Shown: positions 25,348 to 33,935, counted from the stretch's first letter. The stretch: DNA of 57,652 bases from an uncultured Clostridia bacterium (GCA_945864305.1 CAMBAJ010000005.1:1-57652); one strand, 5' to 3'. Numbers and translations are program-made. The notes: generated by a model not told the origin, from the letters alone.

Positions 25348-26250
25348 ATGGCTTTCTCTGAGAATCTGCAATTCATCCGCGCCCAGGCGGGCGTCACTCA
25401 GGAGCAGTTGGCGGAACAGCTGGACGTCAGCCGCCAGTCCGTCAGCAAGTGGGAGAGCGGCGCCAGCTTTCCCGAGATGGACACTCTGCTGCGCATCTGT
25501 GATCTCTATGATGTCAATATGGACACTCTGCTCCGGGGCAGCGTGGAGGAGAGCCGGGTGTCGGACACCGCCCGGTACGACGCCTTCATGAACCGCTTCT
25601 CTTTGCGGATGGCCCTGTCCATCTCCGCCATCATCGCGGGCGTGGCATTGATGATGGTCCTCAGTGCCGCCCCCTCTGACTTGTCTGATATGCTGGCGGG
25701 AGCGCTGTTCATGCTGATCGTCACCGTGTCCGTGGTGGTCATGGTGGCCAGCGGCATCCAGTATGACAACTTCCGCAAAAAGCACCCTGTCCTTCAGGAT
25801 TTCTATACGGAGGAGGAAAAAGACGCTTTCCATCAGAAATTCGTGTGGTACATTGCAGGCGGCGTGGGCGCCATTTTGTTCGGTGTAGTGCTGCTGATCC
25901 TCATGTTCGCCTTCCTGCCGGAGCGGGAGCCCTACGAATCCCTGGGCGGCGCCCTGTTCATGCTGCTGGTGGCGGGTGCGGTGTTCGCCTTTGTCTACGG
26001 CGGGATGCAGGAGGACAAATACAAGATTTGGAAGTACAACCGGGACAACAACCCCACCCCGGAGGCCAAAAAACAGCTGGGCCGCATTGGCACCGCCTGC
26101 GGCGTCATCATGCTGATCGCAACGGCTATCTATGTGGGCCTGGGCTTCACCCGGAACGCCTGGGGCACCGCCTGGTGGGTGTTTCCGGTGGGCGGCATCC
26201 TCTGCGGCGTGGTCAGTGTGGTGCTGGACCCCTACAAGGGCGAGGATTGA
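25348..26250 (+). CDS. XRE-family HTH regulator with membrane domain
   Basis: The 300-residue product starts with a Cro/C1-type helix-turn-helix (FIRAQAGVTQEQLAEQLDVSR, then QSVSKWESGASFPEMDTL; residues about 8-65). From about 90 it carries about six hydrophobic segments in three pairs. A membrane-tethered regulator is thus likely, perhaps sensing envelope or membrane state; no target is evident. ATG 25348 has AGGAGG 7 bases upstream. It is monocistronic, closed by a terminator. TTGACA at 25254-25259 is near but lacks a well-placed -10. Confidence 0.9.
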   Translation: MAFSENLQFIRAQAGVTQEQLAEQLDVSRQSVSKWESGASFPEMDTLLRICDLYDVNMDTLLRGSVEESRVSDTARYDAFMNRFSLRMALSISAIIAGVALMMVLSAAPSDLSDMLAGALFMLIVTVSVVVMVASGIQYDNFRKKHPVLQDFYTEEEKDAFHQKFVWYIAGGVGAILFGVVLLILMFAFLPEREPYESLGGALFMLLVAGAVFAFVYGGMQEDKYKIWKYNRDNNPTPEAKKQLGRIGTACGVIMLIATAIYVGLGFTRNAWGTAWWVFPVGGILCGVVSVVLDPYKGED

Positions 26251-26296
26251 AAAAAGTCCCCATTCCGTCAAATTCCGGCGGGATGGGGATTTTTTG
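26250..26296 (+). terminator. Terminator after the XRE regulator gene
   Basis: TCCCCATTCCG and CGGGATGGGGA form a hairpin with an A-run before and TTTTTT after. Confidence 0.88.
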
Positions 26297-26297
26297 C

Positions 26298-26326
26298 TTG
26301 CATTTCCCTGTTTTCTATGTTATAAG
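26298..26326 (+). promoter_or_regulatory. Promoter of the pheST leader
   Basis: TTGCAT (26298-26303) and TATAAG (26321-26326) are 17 bases apart. Transcription would begin near 26333, just before the T-box stem I. Confidence 0.8.
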
Positions 26327-26332
26327 TGGTAT

Positions 26333-26570
26333 TTGATATCAGCGATGAACGGGAAAATAACCGTAAACGCCGCCAAGAGAGGTCTGGTCACCGGCTGCAA
26401 GCCAGACTGCGGACGCCCGGTTTGGTTCGCCCGGGAGCCGCCGTGGAGACACGGCCGGACGCCCTCCGTTACAGGGGCTTCAAGTGCGCATGGCAAACCG
26501 TGCGAATTTGGGTGGTACCGCGGAAGGAACAGCCTTTCGTCCCAATGGTTGGGACGGAGGGTCTTTTTTT
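26333..26570 (+). promoter_or_regulatory. T-box riboswitch (tRNA-Phe) upstream of pheST
   Basis: T-box leaders sense uncharged tRNA and switch between terminator and antiterminator. Visible are the stem I start GATGAACGGGAAAA, the AGAGAG element near 26379, a specifier TTC at 26426-26428 (phenylalanine) followed by GGGAGCC, the T-box core GGGTGGTACCGCGG (about 26510-26523), and a terminator stem CGTCCCAA/TTGGGACG followed by TTTTTTT ending near 26570. The specifier agrees with the downstream pheS gene. Confidence 0.95.
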
Positions 26571-26619
26571 GTCCCAATTTGAACTGTGATGATACTATTT
26601 AAAATAAGGAGCATCGACT

Positions 26620-27645
26620 ATGAAGGAACAACTGGAAGCCATTCGAAAGAGTGCGCTGGAATCCATCGCCGGCACCCAGTCGGGCGCTGAGCTGGAGGCT
26701 CTCCGGGTCAAGTACCTGGGCAAAAAGGGTGAGCTCACCGCCGTTTTGAAGCAGATGGGCAAGCTGTCTCCGGAGGAGCGCCCCGTCATGGGCCAGATGG
26801 CCAACGAGGTCCGCGCTGCCCTGGAGAAGGCCATCGAAGCCCAGTCCGCCATTCTGGCGGAGAAGGCCCTGGAGGCCAAGCTGGAGGCCGAGACCGTGGA
26901 CGTGACCATCCCCGGCAAGAAAACCGAGCTGGGCCACAAGCACCCCATGTACACCGCCCTGGATGAGTTCAAGCAGATTTTCCTGAACATGGGCTTTGAG
27001 ATTTTCGACGGTCCCGAGGTGGAGCAGGAGGACTACAACTTCACCAAGCTGAACACCCCCGCCGACCACCCCGCCCGGGAGTGGTCCGACACCTTCTATC
27101 TGACGGAGGACTCCCGCATCCTGCTGCGGACCCAGACCTCCCCCATGCAGATCCGCGCCATGGAGACCCACGGCGTGCCCATCCGCATGATCTCCCCCGG
27201 CCGTGTGTACCGCAAGGACGAGGTGGACGCCACCCACTCCCCCATGTTCCATCAGATCGAGGGCCTGGTGGTGGACAAGGGCATCACCATGGCGGACCTG
27301 AAGGGCACGCTGAACGCCGTCATCCGGGAAATTTACGGTCCCGAGACGCAGACCCGTTTCCGTCCCCACCACTTCCCCTTCACCGAGCCCAGCTGCGAGG
27401 TGGACATCCAGTGCCACAAGTGCGGCGGCAAGGGATGCCCCACCTGCAAGGGCGAGGGCTGGATTGAGGTCCTGGGCGCCGGCATGGTGCATCCCAAGGT
27501 CCTGCGTAACTGCGGCGTGGACCCGGACGAGTACTCCGGCTTTGCCTTCGGCTTCGGTCTGGAACGTCTGGCCATGGGCCGGTTCAAGATCAGCGACCTG
27601 CGGCTGATCTTCGAGAACGACGTCCGGTTCCTGGAGCAATTCTGA
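26620..27645 (+). CDS. pheS: Phenylalanyl-tRNA synthetase alpha subunit
   Basis: PheS carries the class II catalytic core of the alpha2beta2 enzyme that charges tRNA-Phe. The 341-residue product has the N-terminal coiled coil, motif 2 region (VYRKDEVDATHSPMFHQIEG, about 205-224), FRPHHFPFTEPS and motif 3 GFAFGFGLERLAMGR near the end. It is under the T-box at 26333-26570. The pheT gene starts 287 bases later rather than the usual few tens, because of a hairpin-rich spacer. Confidence 0.97.
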   Translation: MKEQLEAIRKSALESIAGTQSGAELEALRVKYLGKKGELTAVLKQMGKLSPEERPVMGQMANEVRAALEKAIEAQSAILAEKALEAKLEAETVDVTIPGKKTELGHKHPMYTALDEFKQIFLNMGFEIFDGPEVEQEDYNFTKLNTPADHPAREWSDTFYLTEDSRILLRTQTSPMQIRAMETHGVPIRMISPGRVYRKDEVDATHSPMFHQIEGLVVDKGITMADLKGTLNAVIREIYGPETQTRFRPHHFPFTEPSCEVDIQCHKCGGKGCPTCKGEGWIEVLGAGMVHPKVLRNCGVDPDEYSGFAFGFGLERLAMGRFKISDLRLIFENDVRFLEQF

Positions 27646-27650
27646 TCCCT

Positions 27651-27884
27651 CGAGGGGGAGCAGGCTCCCCCTCGCCCTCCCCCCACCACACCGACTCGCT
27701 AAGAGCCGCCCTGCGGACGGTTGCTCGCTGCGGCGGGCACAGTGCTGCGGACTGGTGTGTGCGCCCCAAGGGCGCACGGGTCGGGGAATTTTCGCCACGT
27801 ACAGAAGGTGAATTGCCGCAAAGCGGCAAGAGATACCGCCCTGGGGCGCGCCGCGGCGAAAATGATTGAAATTTTTTTCGCCGC
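27651..27884 (+). repeat. Multi-hairpin intergenic element between pheS and pheT
   Basis: The 287-base spacer has no ORF with a ribosome site but at least four perfect stems: 27651-27661 with 27664-27674 (11 bp, CGAGGGGGAGC), 27759-27766 with 27770-27777 (GTGCGCCC), 27813-27819 with 27823-27829 (TTGCCGC), and 27853-27862 with 27875-27884 (GCGGCGAAAA). ATTTTCGCC at 27788-27796 is also an inverted copy of GGCGAAAAT at 27855-27863. It looks like a REP/BIME-type palindromic element inserted into the operon. Confidence 0.65.
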
Positions 27885-27932
27885 AAAGGGGCGAAATTCT
27901 GCGAAGCCTCATGAGATTTAGGAGGATATACA

Positions 27933-30629
27933 ATGAAACTTTCCCGTAAATGGCTGAATGAGTTTGTCGATGTGGGTTCTGTCAGCGACCGCGATTTTGC
28001 GGAGGCCATGACCCTCTCCGGCTCCAAGGTGGAAGTCACCGAAATTCTGAACGACTCTTTGAAAAATGTGGTGGCCGGCCGCATCGTGAAGATGGAGCAC
28101 CACCCCGATTCCGACCACATGTGGGTCTGCCAGCTGGACGTGGGCGAGGCTGAGCCCATCCAGATCGTCACCGGTGCCTGGAACATCCACGAGGGCGACA
28201 TAGTGCCCGTGGCCAAGCACAAGTCCCTGTTGCCCGGCGGCGTGAAGATTGAAAAGGGCAAGCTGCGGGGCGTGCTGTCCAACGGCATGCTGTGCTCTTT
28301 GAAGGAGCTGGGCCTGACCGCCGAGCACGACTATCCCTACGCTGTCATCAAGCCCGCCGCCCTGCTGAACGACTACAAGCCCCTGGACAAGGAAAAGCCC
28401 TCCATCCCCGCCGATGTGCAGCCCGGCCATAAGATTTATGGCAAGGTAGTGGCCGCCCGGGTCACCGGCGTCTCCTCTGAGGATGGCTTTATCTGGGCCT
28501 GCGCCCTGGATACCGGCTCCGGCATGGCCGCCGCCTCCACGGACTGCGCCAACATCCACGAGGGCGACATGGTGGCCTACGACACCGGCAAGAACCATAT
28601 CTGCACGCTGGAGGACCTCCACGCCCAGCAGGCGGAGTTCCCCCATTGCATCAATGACGGTATCTTCGTTCTCCACGAGGACGGGGTCCAGCCCGGCGAT
28701 GATATTGCCGCGGTCATCGGCGCTGACGACCATGTGGTGGAGTTCGAAATCACGCCCAACCGGCCCGACTGCCTTAGCGTCATCGGCCTGGCCCGGGAGG
28801 CTGCCGTCACCTTTAACAAGCCCTTAAAACTCCACACCCCCGAGATCAAGGGCTGCGGCGGCAGCATCGCCGACCTGGTGGACATTGAGATTGAGGACCC
28901 GGACCTGTGCCCCCGGTATACCGCCCGGCTGGTGAAGAACGTGAAAATCAAGCCCTCCCCCGCCTGGCTGCGGGAGCGGCTGCGGAACTCCGGCGTCCGT
29001 CCCATCAACAACATCGTGGACATCACCAACTACGTCATGCTGGAATACGGCCAGCCCATGCACGCCTTTGACTTCTCCTGTGTGGACGGCGGCAAGATCG
29101 TGGTCCGCACCGCCCGGGAGGGTGAGACCATCCAGACCCTGGACGGCAACGAGCGGAAGCTGACGACCAACATGCTCTGCATCTGCGACGAGCACAAGCC
29201 CGTCTGCGTTGCCGGCGTCATGGGCGGCGCCAACAGCGAGATCATCGGCGACACCGCCATGGTTCTCTTTGAGTCCGCCAACTTCAACGGTGCCTCTATC
29301 CGCCGCACCGCCACCGCCCTGAACATGCGCACCGAGGCCTCCGCCCGGTACGAGAAGGGTCTGGACCTCATGAACACCATGAAGGCCGTGCAGCGGGCCT
29401 GCGAGCTGGTGGAGCTGCTGGGCGCCGGCGAGGTGGTGGACGGCGTCATGGACGTCATCGCCAAGGACGCCTGGCCCGTCACCGTCAAGCTGGAGCCCGA
29501 GAAGGTCAACGGTCTGCTGGGCACCGATGTGTCCGAGGCCGAAATGCGCCGCATCCTGACGGACCTGGGCTTCGAGCTGGAGGGTGATATTATCCACGTC
29601 CCTTCCTGGCGCGGCGACGTGGAGCATTACTCCGATATCGCGGAGGAGGTCGCCCGGTTCTACGGCTACAACAAGATTCCCGACACCCTGTCCTCCGGCA
29701 TGAACAGCCGCCGGGGCTATTCTCCCGTCCAGCAGGCGGAGAACACCATCGGTGCCCTGTGCCGCAGCGTGGGCTACAACGAGATCATCACCTACTCCTT
29801 CATCAGCCCCACCTACTACGACAAGATCGACCTGCCCGCCGACTCTCCCCTGCGGACCTCTCTGAAAATTCTGAATCCCCTGGGCGAGGACACCTCCATC
29901 ATGCGCACCACCACCCTGCCCTCCATGCTGGAGATCCTGACCCGGAACTACAATTTCCGCAACAAGTCCGCCAAGCTCTACGAGCTGGGCCGGACCTACT
30001 TCGCCAAAAACGACGGCTCCGGCATGGCCCGCGAGCCCAAGGTTCTGTCCCTGGGCGCCTACGGCCCCGACATGGACTTCTTCGCCCTGAAGGGCACCGT
30101 GGAGACCGTGCTGGAGGGCCTGCGTATCACCGGCGTCCGCTATGAGGCGGAGCGGGAGAATCCCTCCTACCACCCCGGACGCTGCGCCAGGGTGTACTGC
30201 GGTGACAGGCTGCTGGGTGTGTTCGGCCAGGTCCATCCCCATGTGGCCGCCAACTACGGTGTGGATACGGAGTTCTATGCCGCTGAGCTCCAGTTCGACG
30301 CCCTGTATGAGAGCATCGGCGCCGCTCCCATCTACCAGCCCCTGCCCAAGTTCCCCGCCGTTACCCGGGACATCGCCGTAGTCTGTGACAAGGCCGTCAC
30401 CGTGGGCGCGCTGGAGGACTGCATCCGCCGGGGCGCCAAGGGCCTTCTGAAGGACGTGGCCCTCTTCGACATCTACACCGGCCCCGGAATCCCCGAGGAC
30501 AAGAAGAGCGTGGCCTTCAACCTGACCCTCCGTGCCGACGACCGCAACCTCACCGCTCAGGAAGCGGACGAGGATGTGAAGTCCATTTTGGACCTGTTGA
30601 AGGCCGAGCTGGACGCCGTCCTGCGCTGA
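27933..30629 (+). CDS. pheT: Phenylalanyl-tRNA synthetase beta subunit with an inserted second OB-like domain
   Basis: PheT is the tRNA-binding/editing subunit. The 898-residue product has the EMAP-like tRNA-binding domain (about 45-145), ITPNRPDCLSVIGLAREA and the B3/4 and B5 regions, the catalytic-like core (about 480-770) and a C-terminal anticodon-binding fold (from about 805; FPAVTRDIAVV). It is about 100 residues longer than the usual ~800. The excess, about 135-240, separates GLTAEH from DGIFVLHEDG and itself resembles the preceding OB domain (W-x-C-x-LD and NIHEGD at 207-212 versus 84-89). AGGAGG lies 7 bases before ATG 27933. Confidence 0.95.
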   Translation: MKLSRKWLNEFVDVGSVSDRDFAEAMTLSGSKVEVTEILNDSLKNVVAGRIVKMEHHPDSDHMWVCQLDVGEAEPIQIVTGAWNIHEGDIVPVAKHKSLLPGGVKIEKGKLRGVLSNGMLCSLKELGLTAEHDYPYAVIKPAALLNDYKPLDKEKPSIPADVQPGHKIYGKVVAARVTGVSSEDGFIWACALDTGSGMAAASTDCANIHEGDMVAYDTGKNHICTLEDLHAQQAEFPHCINDGIFVLHEDGVQPGDDIAAVIGADDHVVEFEITPNRPDCLSVIGLAREAAVTFNKPLKLHTPEIKGCGGSIADLVDIEIEDPDLCPRYTARLVKNVKIKPSPAWLRERLRNSGVRPINNIVDITNYVMLEYGQPMHAFDFSCVDGGKIVVRTAREGETIQTLDGNERKLTTNMLCICDEHKPVCVAGVMGGANSEIIGDTAMVLFESANFNGASIRRTATALNMRTEASARYEKGLDLMNTMKAVQRACELVELLGAGEVVDGVMDVIAKDAWPVTVKLEPEKVNGLLGTDVSEAEMRRILTDLGFELEGDIIHVPSWRGDVEHYSDIAEEVARFYGYNKIPDTLSSGMNSRRGYSPVQQAENTIGALCRSVGYNEIITYSFISPTYYDKIDLPADSPLRTSLKILNPLGEDTSIMRTTTLPSMLEILTRNYNFRNKSAKLYELGRTYFAKNDGSGMAREPKVLSLGAYGPDMDFFALKGTVETVLEGLRITGVRYEAERENPSYHPGRCARVYCGDRLLGVFGQVHPHVAANYGVDTEFYAAELQFDALYESIGAAPIYQPLPKFPAVTRDIAVVCDKAVTVGALEDCIRRGAKGLLKDVALFDIYTGPGIPEDKKSVAFNLTLRADDRNLTAQEADEDVKSILDLLKAELDAVLR

Positions 30630-30646
30630 TTCCTTTTGGGAGAACA

Positions 30647-30683
30647 ACTACCCCCTGTCAAACGGCGTTTGACAGGGGGTAGT
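30647..30683. repeat. Long perfect hairpin after pheT
   Basis: ACTACCCCCTGTCAAAC and GTTTGACAGGGGGTAGT make a 17-bp stem with a 3-base loop, 18 bases after the pheT stop. No T-run follows on the plus strand, so it may stabilise the pheST mRNA end or act as a Rho-dependent or weak terminator. Confidence 0.6.
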
Positions 30684-30715
30684 AAAAATCTTTCGCAAAA
30701 TTCCTTCCGAAATGC

Positions 30716-30744
30716 TTTACAGTTTTCCAAAAAGCGAGTATACT
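30716..30744 (+). promoter_or_regulatory. Promoter of the ireB-like gene
   Basis: TTTACA (30716-30721) and TATACT (30739-30744) are spaced by 17 bases, about 45 bases before the start codon. Confidence 0.85.
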
Positions 30745-30790
30745 ATCTTCATACGATAAATTCCAGCATAGAAAGAAAGGTGGTGTCTGT

Positions 30791-31036
30791 ATGGACGATT
30801 TTACCCGGAAATTCAGCATTGCGATGGAAAAGGACGCGGAGATTCACCACATTCTCTCCACCGTCTATCAGGCATTGGAGGAAAAAGGCTACAACCCTAT
30901 CAATCAGATTGTGGGTTATATTCTGTCTGAGGACCCCACCTATATCACCAATCACAACAACGCCCGCACGCTGATCCGCAAAATTGACCGGGATGAATTG
31001 CTGCAGGTATTGGTGCGCAAATATTTGGATCAGTAA
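30791..31036 (+). CDS. ireB: IreB family regulatory phosphoprotein (UPF0297)
   Basis: An 81-residue protein with the conserved [34 protein letters not shown] core of the IreB/YrzL family. In Enterococcus faecalis IreB is phosphorylated by the PASTA kinase IreK on N-terminal threonines and tunes cell-wall stress and cephalosporin resistance; Thr5 in MDDFTRKF is a candidate here. alaS, yqgF or other usual neighbours are absent; it has its own promoter and terminator. Confidence 0.93.
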   Translation: MDDFTRKFSIAMEKDAEIHHILSTVYQALEEKGYNPINQIVGYILSEDPTYITNHNNARTLIRKIDRDELLQVLVRKYLDQ

Positions 31037-31069
31037 CAAAAGTTACAGTCTGTAATCTTTTTATGTCAA

Positions 31070-31134
31070 GCAATTCCGCAGGATCGGCAGCAGCGCCGTT
31101 TGGGCGCAACTGCCTGTACTTGCGGAATTTTTTT
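31070..31134 (+). terminator. Terminator after ireB
   Basis: AATTCCGCA pairs with TTGCGGAATT across a branched middle (GGCAG/CTGCC and GCGCC/GGGCGC), followed by TTTTTTT. Confidence 0.8.
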
Positions 31135-31198
31135 GCTGTTTTTGTGCAGTTTGCGGAAAAATGGACGATTTTTCCATGAAATTCCCCTTGCGGCGGCG

Positions 31199-31227
31199 TT
31201 GACAAAACGGAAAAAATCTGTTACAAT
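31199..31227 (+). promoter_or_regulatory. Promoter of the small conserved gene at 31258
   Basis: A consensus TTGACA (31199-31204) and TACAAT (31222-31227) are 17 bases apart; this is one of the strongest promoters in the window. Confidence 0.88.
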
Positions 31228-31257
31228 TTGGTTACAATTTTTCAAAGGAGTGTTCCC

Positions 31258-31566
31258 ATGGCAGAAAGCAAGACCGCGAAAGCGGAAGGCCTGATCTACA
31301 AAGGCCACCCCCTCCGTCGTGTAGACAACCTGATCTACTACGGAACGATGGCTGAAAAATATATCATCATGATGCAGGTTCTGGACAGCAAGAAGGAGCA
31401 GGACCTGAACGTTGCCACCAAGGTCTCTGTTCAGCTCCAGCTGACCGACTCCAATCTGAAGTCCCGGGACCGTATCGTAAAGAAGAGTGAGAAAGACAGC
31501 CTGTATGCGGCAATGGACATTGCGGCCATCTGGCTGGACCGCGCTCTGGCCGGCAAGGAGAAATAA
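31258..31566 (+). CDS. Small conserved protein of unknown function
   Basis: A 102-residue soluble protein beginning MAESKTAKAEGLIYKGHPLRR with AAAGGAG 7 bases upstream of ATG 31258. It contains IYYGTMAEKYIIMMQVLDSKK, an alternating beta stretch KVSVQLQLTD and a helical C-terminus DSLYAAMDIAAIWLDRALAG. I do not recognise a named family. The strong promoter suggests abundant expression. The NlpC/P60 gene follows after 54 bases without a visible terminator, so both may be co-transcribed. Confidence 0.82.
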   Translation: MAESKTAKAEGLIYKGHPLRRVDNLIYYGTMAEKYIIMMQVLDSKKEQDLNVATKVSVQLQLTDSNLKSRDRIVKKSEKDSLYAAMDIAAIWLDRALAGKEK

Positions 31567-31620
31567 GTCTTCTTCCCTGAAACCCTTTTACAAAAGATTC
31601 GACGAAAGGAAGCAACACCT

Positions 31621-32520
31621 ATGACACACTTTGCAGGCAAGGCAGCAAAGGTCCTCGTTCTCTCCGCAGCCACCACTTTGCTGCTGGCTGTTTCCGCACT
31701 GGCCGCCGAAGGCGATATTGCTGTCGGTGCGGGCGCTACAACCGGTTCTTCCCTGAGAATGCGCGCGGAGGCCTCTACTTCCTCCTCTATTATTACCACT
31801 CTGGACAAAAGTGTGGCGGTCGCTGTTCTGGATGACACGCTGGACGGCTGGTACAAGGTCAGCTTTGACGGCAACTCCGGTTATGTCTCCGCGGATTTTC
31901 TCCAGATTGATCAGGATAATATTTTTCAGTCCTATGGCCGCGTCAACGCCGACGGCGTGAACGTTCGCTCCTCCGCCTCCACGGACGGTGAGGTTCTGGC
32001 CTCCGTCAACAGCGGCACTATTGTCACTGTCACCGGCCTGGTGGATGGCTGGTACAGCGTCACCTGTCAGTACGGCACCGAGGGCTATATCCGCAGCGAC
32101 TTTGTGGACCTGACCGCTTCCAGCATCAGTTCTTCCAACAGTAGCATCATCAGTTTCGCCAAGCAGTATCTGGGCACCCGCTATTCCTACGGCGGTGCCT
32201 CTCCCAGTGGCTTTGACTGCTCCGGCTTTACCATGTATGTCTACAAGCAGTTCGGCTACTCTCTGCCTCACACCGCTACCGGACAGTGGCAGAGCGGTAT
32301 CGGCACTAAGGTGTACAGCATCGGTGCTCTGCAAGCCGGTGATCTGGTATTCTTCAACGATCCCAGCCGCAACGCCGGAAAGGCCTGCTCTCACGCCGGT
32401 ATTTACATCGGAGGTGGACAGTTTATCCACTCCTCCTCTTCCAAGAGCAACGGCGTCATCATCAGTGATCTGACCAGCGGATACTACAATACATATTTTG
32501 TGGGCGGTATCCACGTCTAA
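31621..32520 (+). CDS. Secreted NlpC/P60 endopeptidase with two SH3 domains
   Basis: This cell-wall hydrolase (299 residues) has a signal peptide ending near SALAAEG, two bacterial SH3 domains (about 35-95 and 105-165; LRMRAEAS and VNVRSSAS), and a C-terminal NlpC/P60 domain (about 178-299). The catalytic cysteine is in SGFDCSGFTMYVY and the histidine in SHAGIYIGGGQFIHS. NlpC/P60 enzymes cut D-gamma-Glu-diamino acid bonds in muropeptides. A GAAAGGAAG site precedes the ATG, and a strong terminator follows. Confidence 0.95.
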   Translation: MTHFAGKAAKVLVLSAATTLLLAVSALAAEGDIAVGAGATTGSSLRMRAEASTSSSIITTLDKSVAVAVLDDTLDGWYKVSFDGNSGYVSADFLQIDQDNIFQSYGRVNADGVNVRSSASTDGEVLASVNSGTIVTVTGLVDGWYSVTCQYGTEGYIRSDFVDLTASSISSSNSSIISFAKQYLGTRYSYGGASPSGFDCSGFTMYVYKQFGYSLPHTATGQWQSGIGTKVYSIGALQAGDLVFFNDPSRNAGKACSHAGIYIGGGQFIHSSSSKSNGVIISDLTSGYYNTYFVGGIHV

Positions 32521-32532
32521 GTGTTATCAATT

Positions 32533-32565
32533 AAACGCGGCACGCAAATGCGTGCCGCGTTTTTC
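32533..32565 (+). terminator. Terminator after the NlpC/P60 gene
   Basis: AACGCGGCACGCA and TGCGTGCCGCGTT form a near-perfect stem followed by TTTTC. Confidence 0.92.
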
Positions 32566-32576
32566 TGCCGTTTCTC

Positions 32577-32605
32577 TTGCCATCCGGCGGCTAGGCTGTT
32601 ATAAT
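32577..32605 (+). promoter_or_regulatory. Promoter of the methionine gamma-lyase-like gene
   Basis: TTGCCA (32577-32582) and TATAAT (32600-32605) are 17 bases apart. The -10 lies inside an imperfect dyad GGCTGTTATAATAGCC, which could be an operator. Confidence 0.85.
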
Positions 32606-32645
32606 AGCCGATTGTGCAGAAAAAACGAAAAAATGAGGTCTTATC

Positions 32646-33932
32646 ATGGAAATTGAAGCGATGTACGAACAGTTGGGCGTCAGCCGGGCTGTCTATGAAT
32701 ACGGCGAGGCCGTTTTGCGGGACTTGCGCCCCCGATTTGACGCCATCGACCAGACGGCAGAGTACAACCAGGGCAAGGTGCTGGCCGCCATGCAAAAAAA
32801 CCGGGTCAACGCCACCCATTTCGCCGCCACCACCGGCTACGGCTACGACGACGAGGGCCGGGACAATCTGGAGCGGGTCTACGCCGACGTGTTCCACACT
32901 GAGGCCGCTCTGGTCCGACCTCAGATCACCTGCGGCACCCACGCCCTGACCGTGGCTCTCTCTGCCAATCTACTGCCGGGAGATGAACTGCTCTCTCCCG
33001 TGGGCGCTCCCTATGACACTCTGGAGGAGGTCATCGGCATTCGGGAGAGCAAGTGCTCCTTGAAGGAATACGGCGTCACCTATGCCCAAGCGGATTTGAA
33101 GCCCGACGGCTCCTTTGACTACGACGCCATCCGGGAGAAGATCAACGAGCGTACCAAGCTCATCACCATCCAGCGGTCCAAGGGCTATGCCACCCGTCCC
33201 TCCTTCTCCGTGGCCCAGATTGGCGAGCTGATTGCCTTCTGCAAGTCCGTAAAGCCCGATGTGAAGGTCATGGTGGACAACTGTTACGGTGAGTTTGTGG
33301 AGCCCATCGAGCCCTCTGATCTGGGGGCTGACATGGTGGTGGGCAGCCTCATCAAGAATCCCGGCGGTGGCCTGGCTCCCATTGGCGGCTATATCTGCGG
33401 CACCAAGGAGTGTGTGGAGCGCTGCGCCTACCGGCTGTCCGCTCCCGGACTGGGCCAGGAGGTGGGTGCCAACCTGGGCCTGATGCCCTCCTTCTATCAG
33501 GGTCTGTTCCTCTCCCCTACTGTAGTGTCCGGTGCGTTAAAGGGCGCTATTTTCGCCGCCAACATCTATGAAAATCTGGGCTTTGCCTGCGTCCCCAACG
33601 CCACTGAAGACCGGCACGACATCATTCAGGCCGTCACTCTGGGCAGCCGCGAGGCCATGGTGGCCTTCTGCAAGGGTATTCAGTCCGCCGCTCCCGTGGA
33701 CAGTTATGTGACGCCGGAGCCTTGGGCCATGCCCGGCTACGACTCCGATGTCATCATGGCGGCAGGTGCCTTTGTCCAAGGCAGTTCCATCGAGCTGTCC
33801 GCCGATGGCCCTATCCGCCCCCCCTACGCCGTCTACTTCCAGGGCGGTCTGACCTGGTACCATGCCAAACTGGGTATTCTGATGTCTCTCCAAAAGCTGG
33901 TAGAAGCCGGACTTGTCAAGCTCCCCGAATAG
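32646..33932 (+). CDS. Methionine gamma-lyase family PLP enzyme (aluminium-resistance family)
   Basis: A 428-residue fold-type I PLP protein related to cystathionine/methionine gamma-lyases, historically called aluminium-resistance protein (YnbB group). Visible are VRPQITCGTHALTVAL, VMVDNCYGEFVEP (PLP-binding aspartate) and the Schiff-base lysine in GSLIKNPGGGLAP (about residue 237). The reaction is unproven; cleavage of a sulfur amino acid is the family expectation. A methionine T-box and metNIQ follow 1.4 kb downstream, consistent with sulfur amino-acid metabolism. Own promoter and terminator. Confidence 0.9.
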   Translation: MEIEAMYEQLGVSRAVYEYGEAVLRDLRPRFDAIDQTAEYNQGKVLAAMQKNRVNATHFAATTGYGYDDEGRDNLERVYADVFHTEAALVRPQITCGTHALTVALSANLLPGDELLSPVGAPYDTLEEVIGIRESKCSLKEYGVTYAQADLKPDGSFDYDAIREKINERTKLITIQRSKGYATRPSFSVAQIGELIAFCKSVKPDVKVMVDNCYGEFVEPIEPSDLGADMVVGSLIKNPGGGLAPIGGYICGTKECVERCAYRLSAPGLGQEVGANLGLMPSFYQGLFLSPTVVSGALKGAIFAANIYENLGFACVPNATEDRHDIIQAVTLGSREAMVAFCKGIQSAAPVDSYVTPEPWAMPGYDSDVIMAAGAFVQGSSIELSADGPIRPPYAVYFQGGLTWYHAKLGILMSLQKLVEAGLVKLPE

Positions 33933-33935
33933 CAT

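Noticed and set aside
27646-27932. pheS-pheT spacer as a second T-box
   Set aside because: No GGTGG-ACC core, no specifier element and no terminator/antiterminator pair; only simple hairpins.
28824-30647. 607-codon open frame antisense to pheT
   Set aside because: Composition rich in Gly, Val, His and no recognisable motif; pheT on the other strand is unambiguous.
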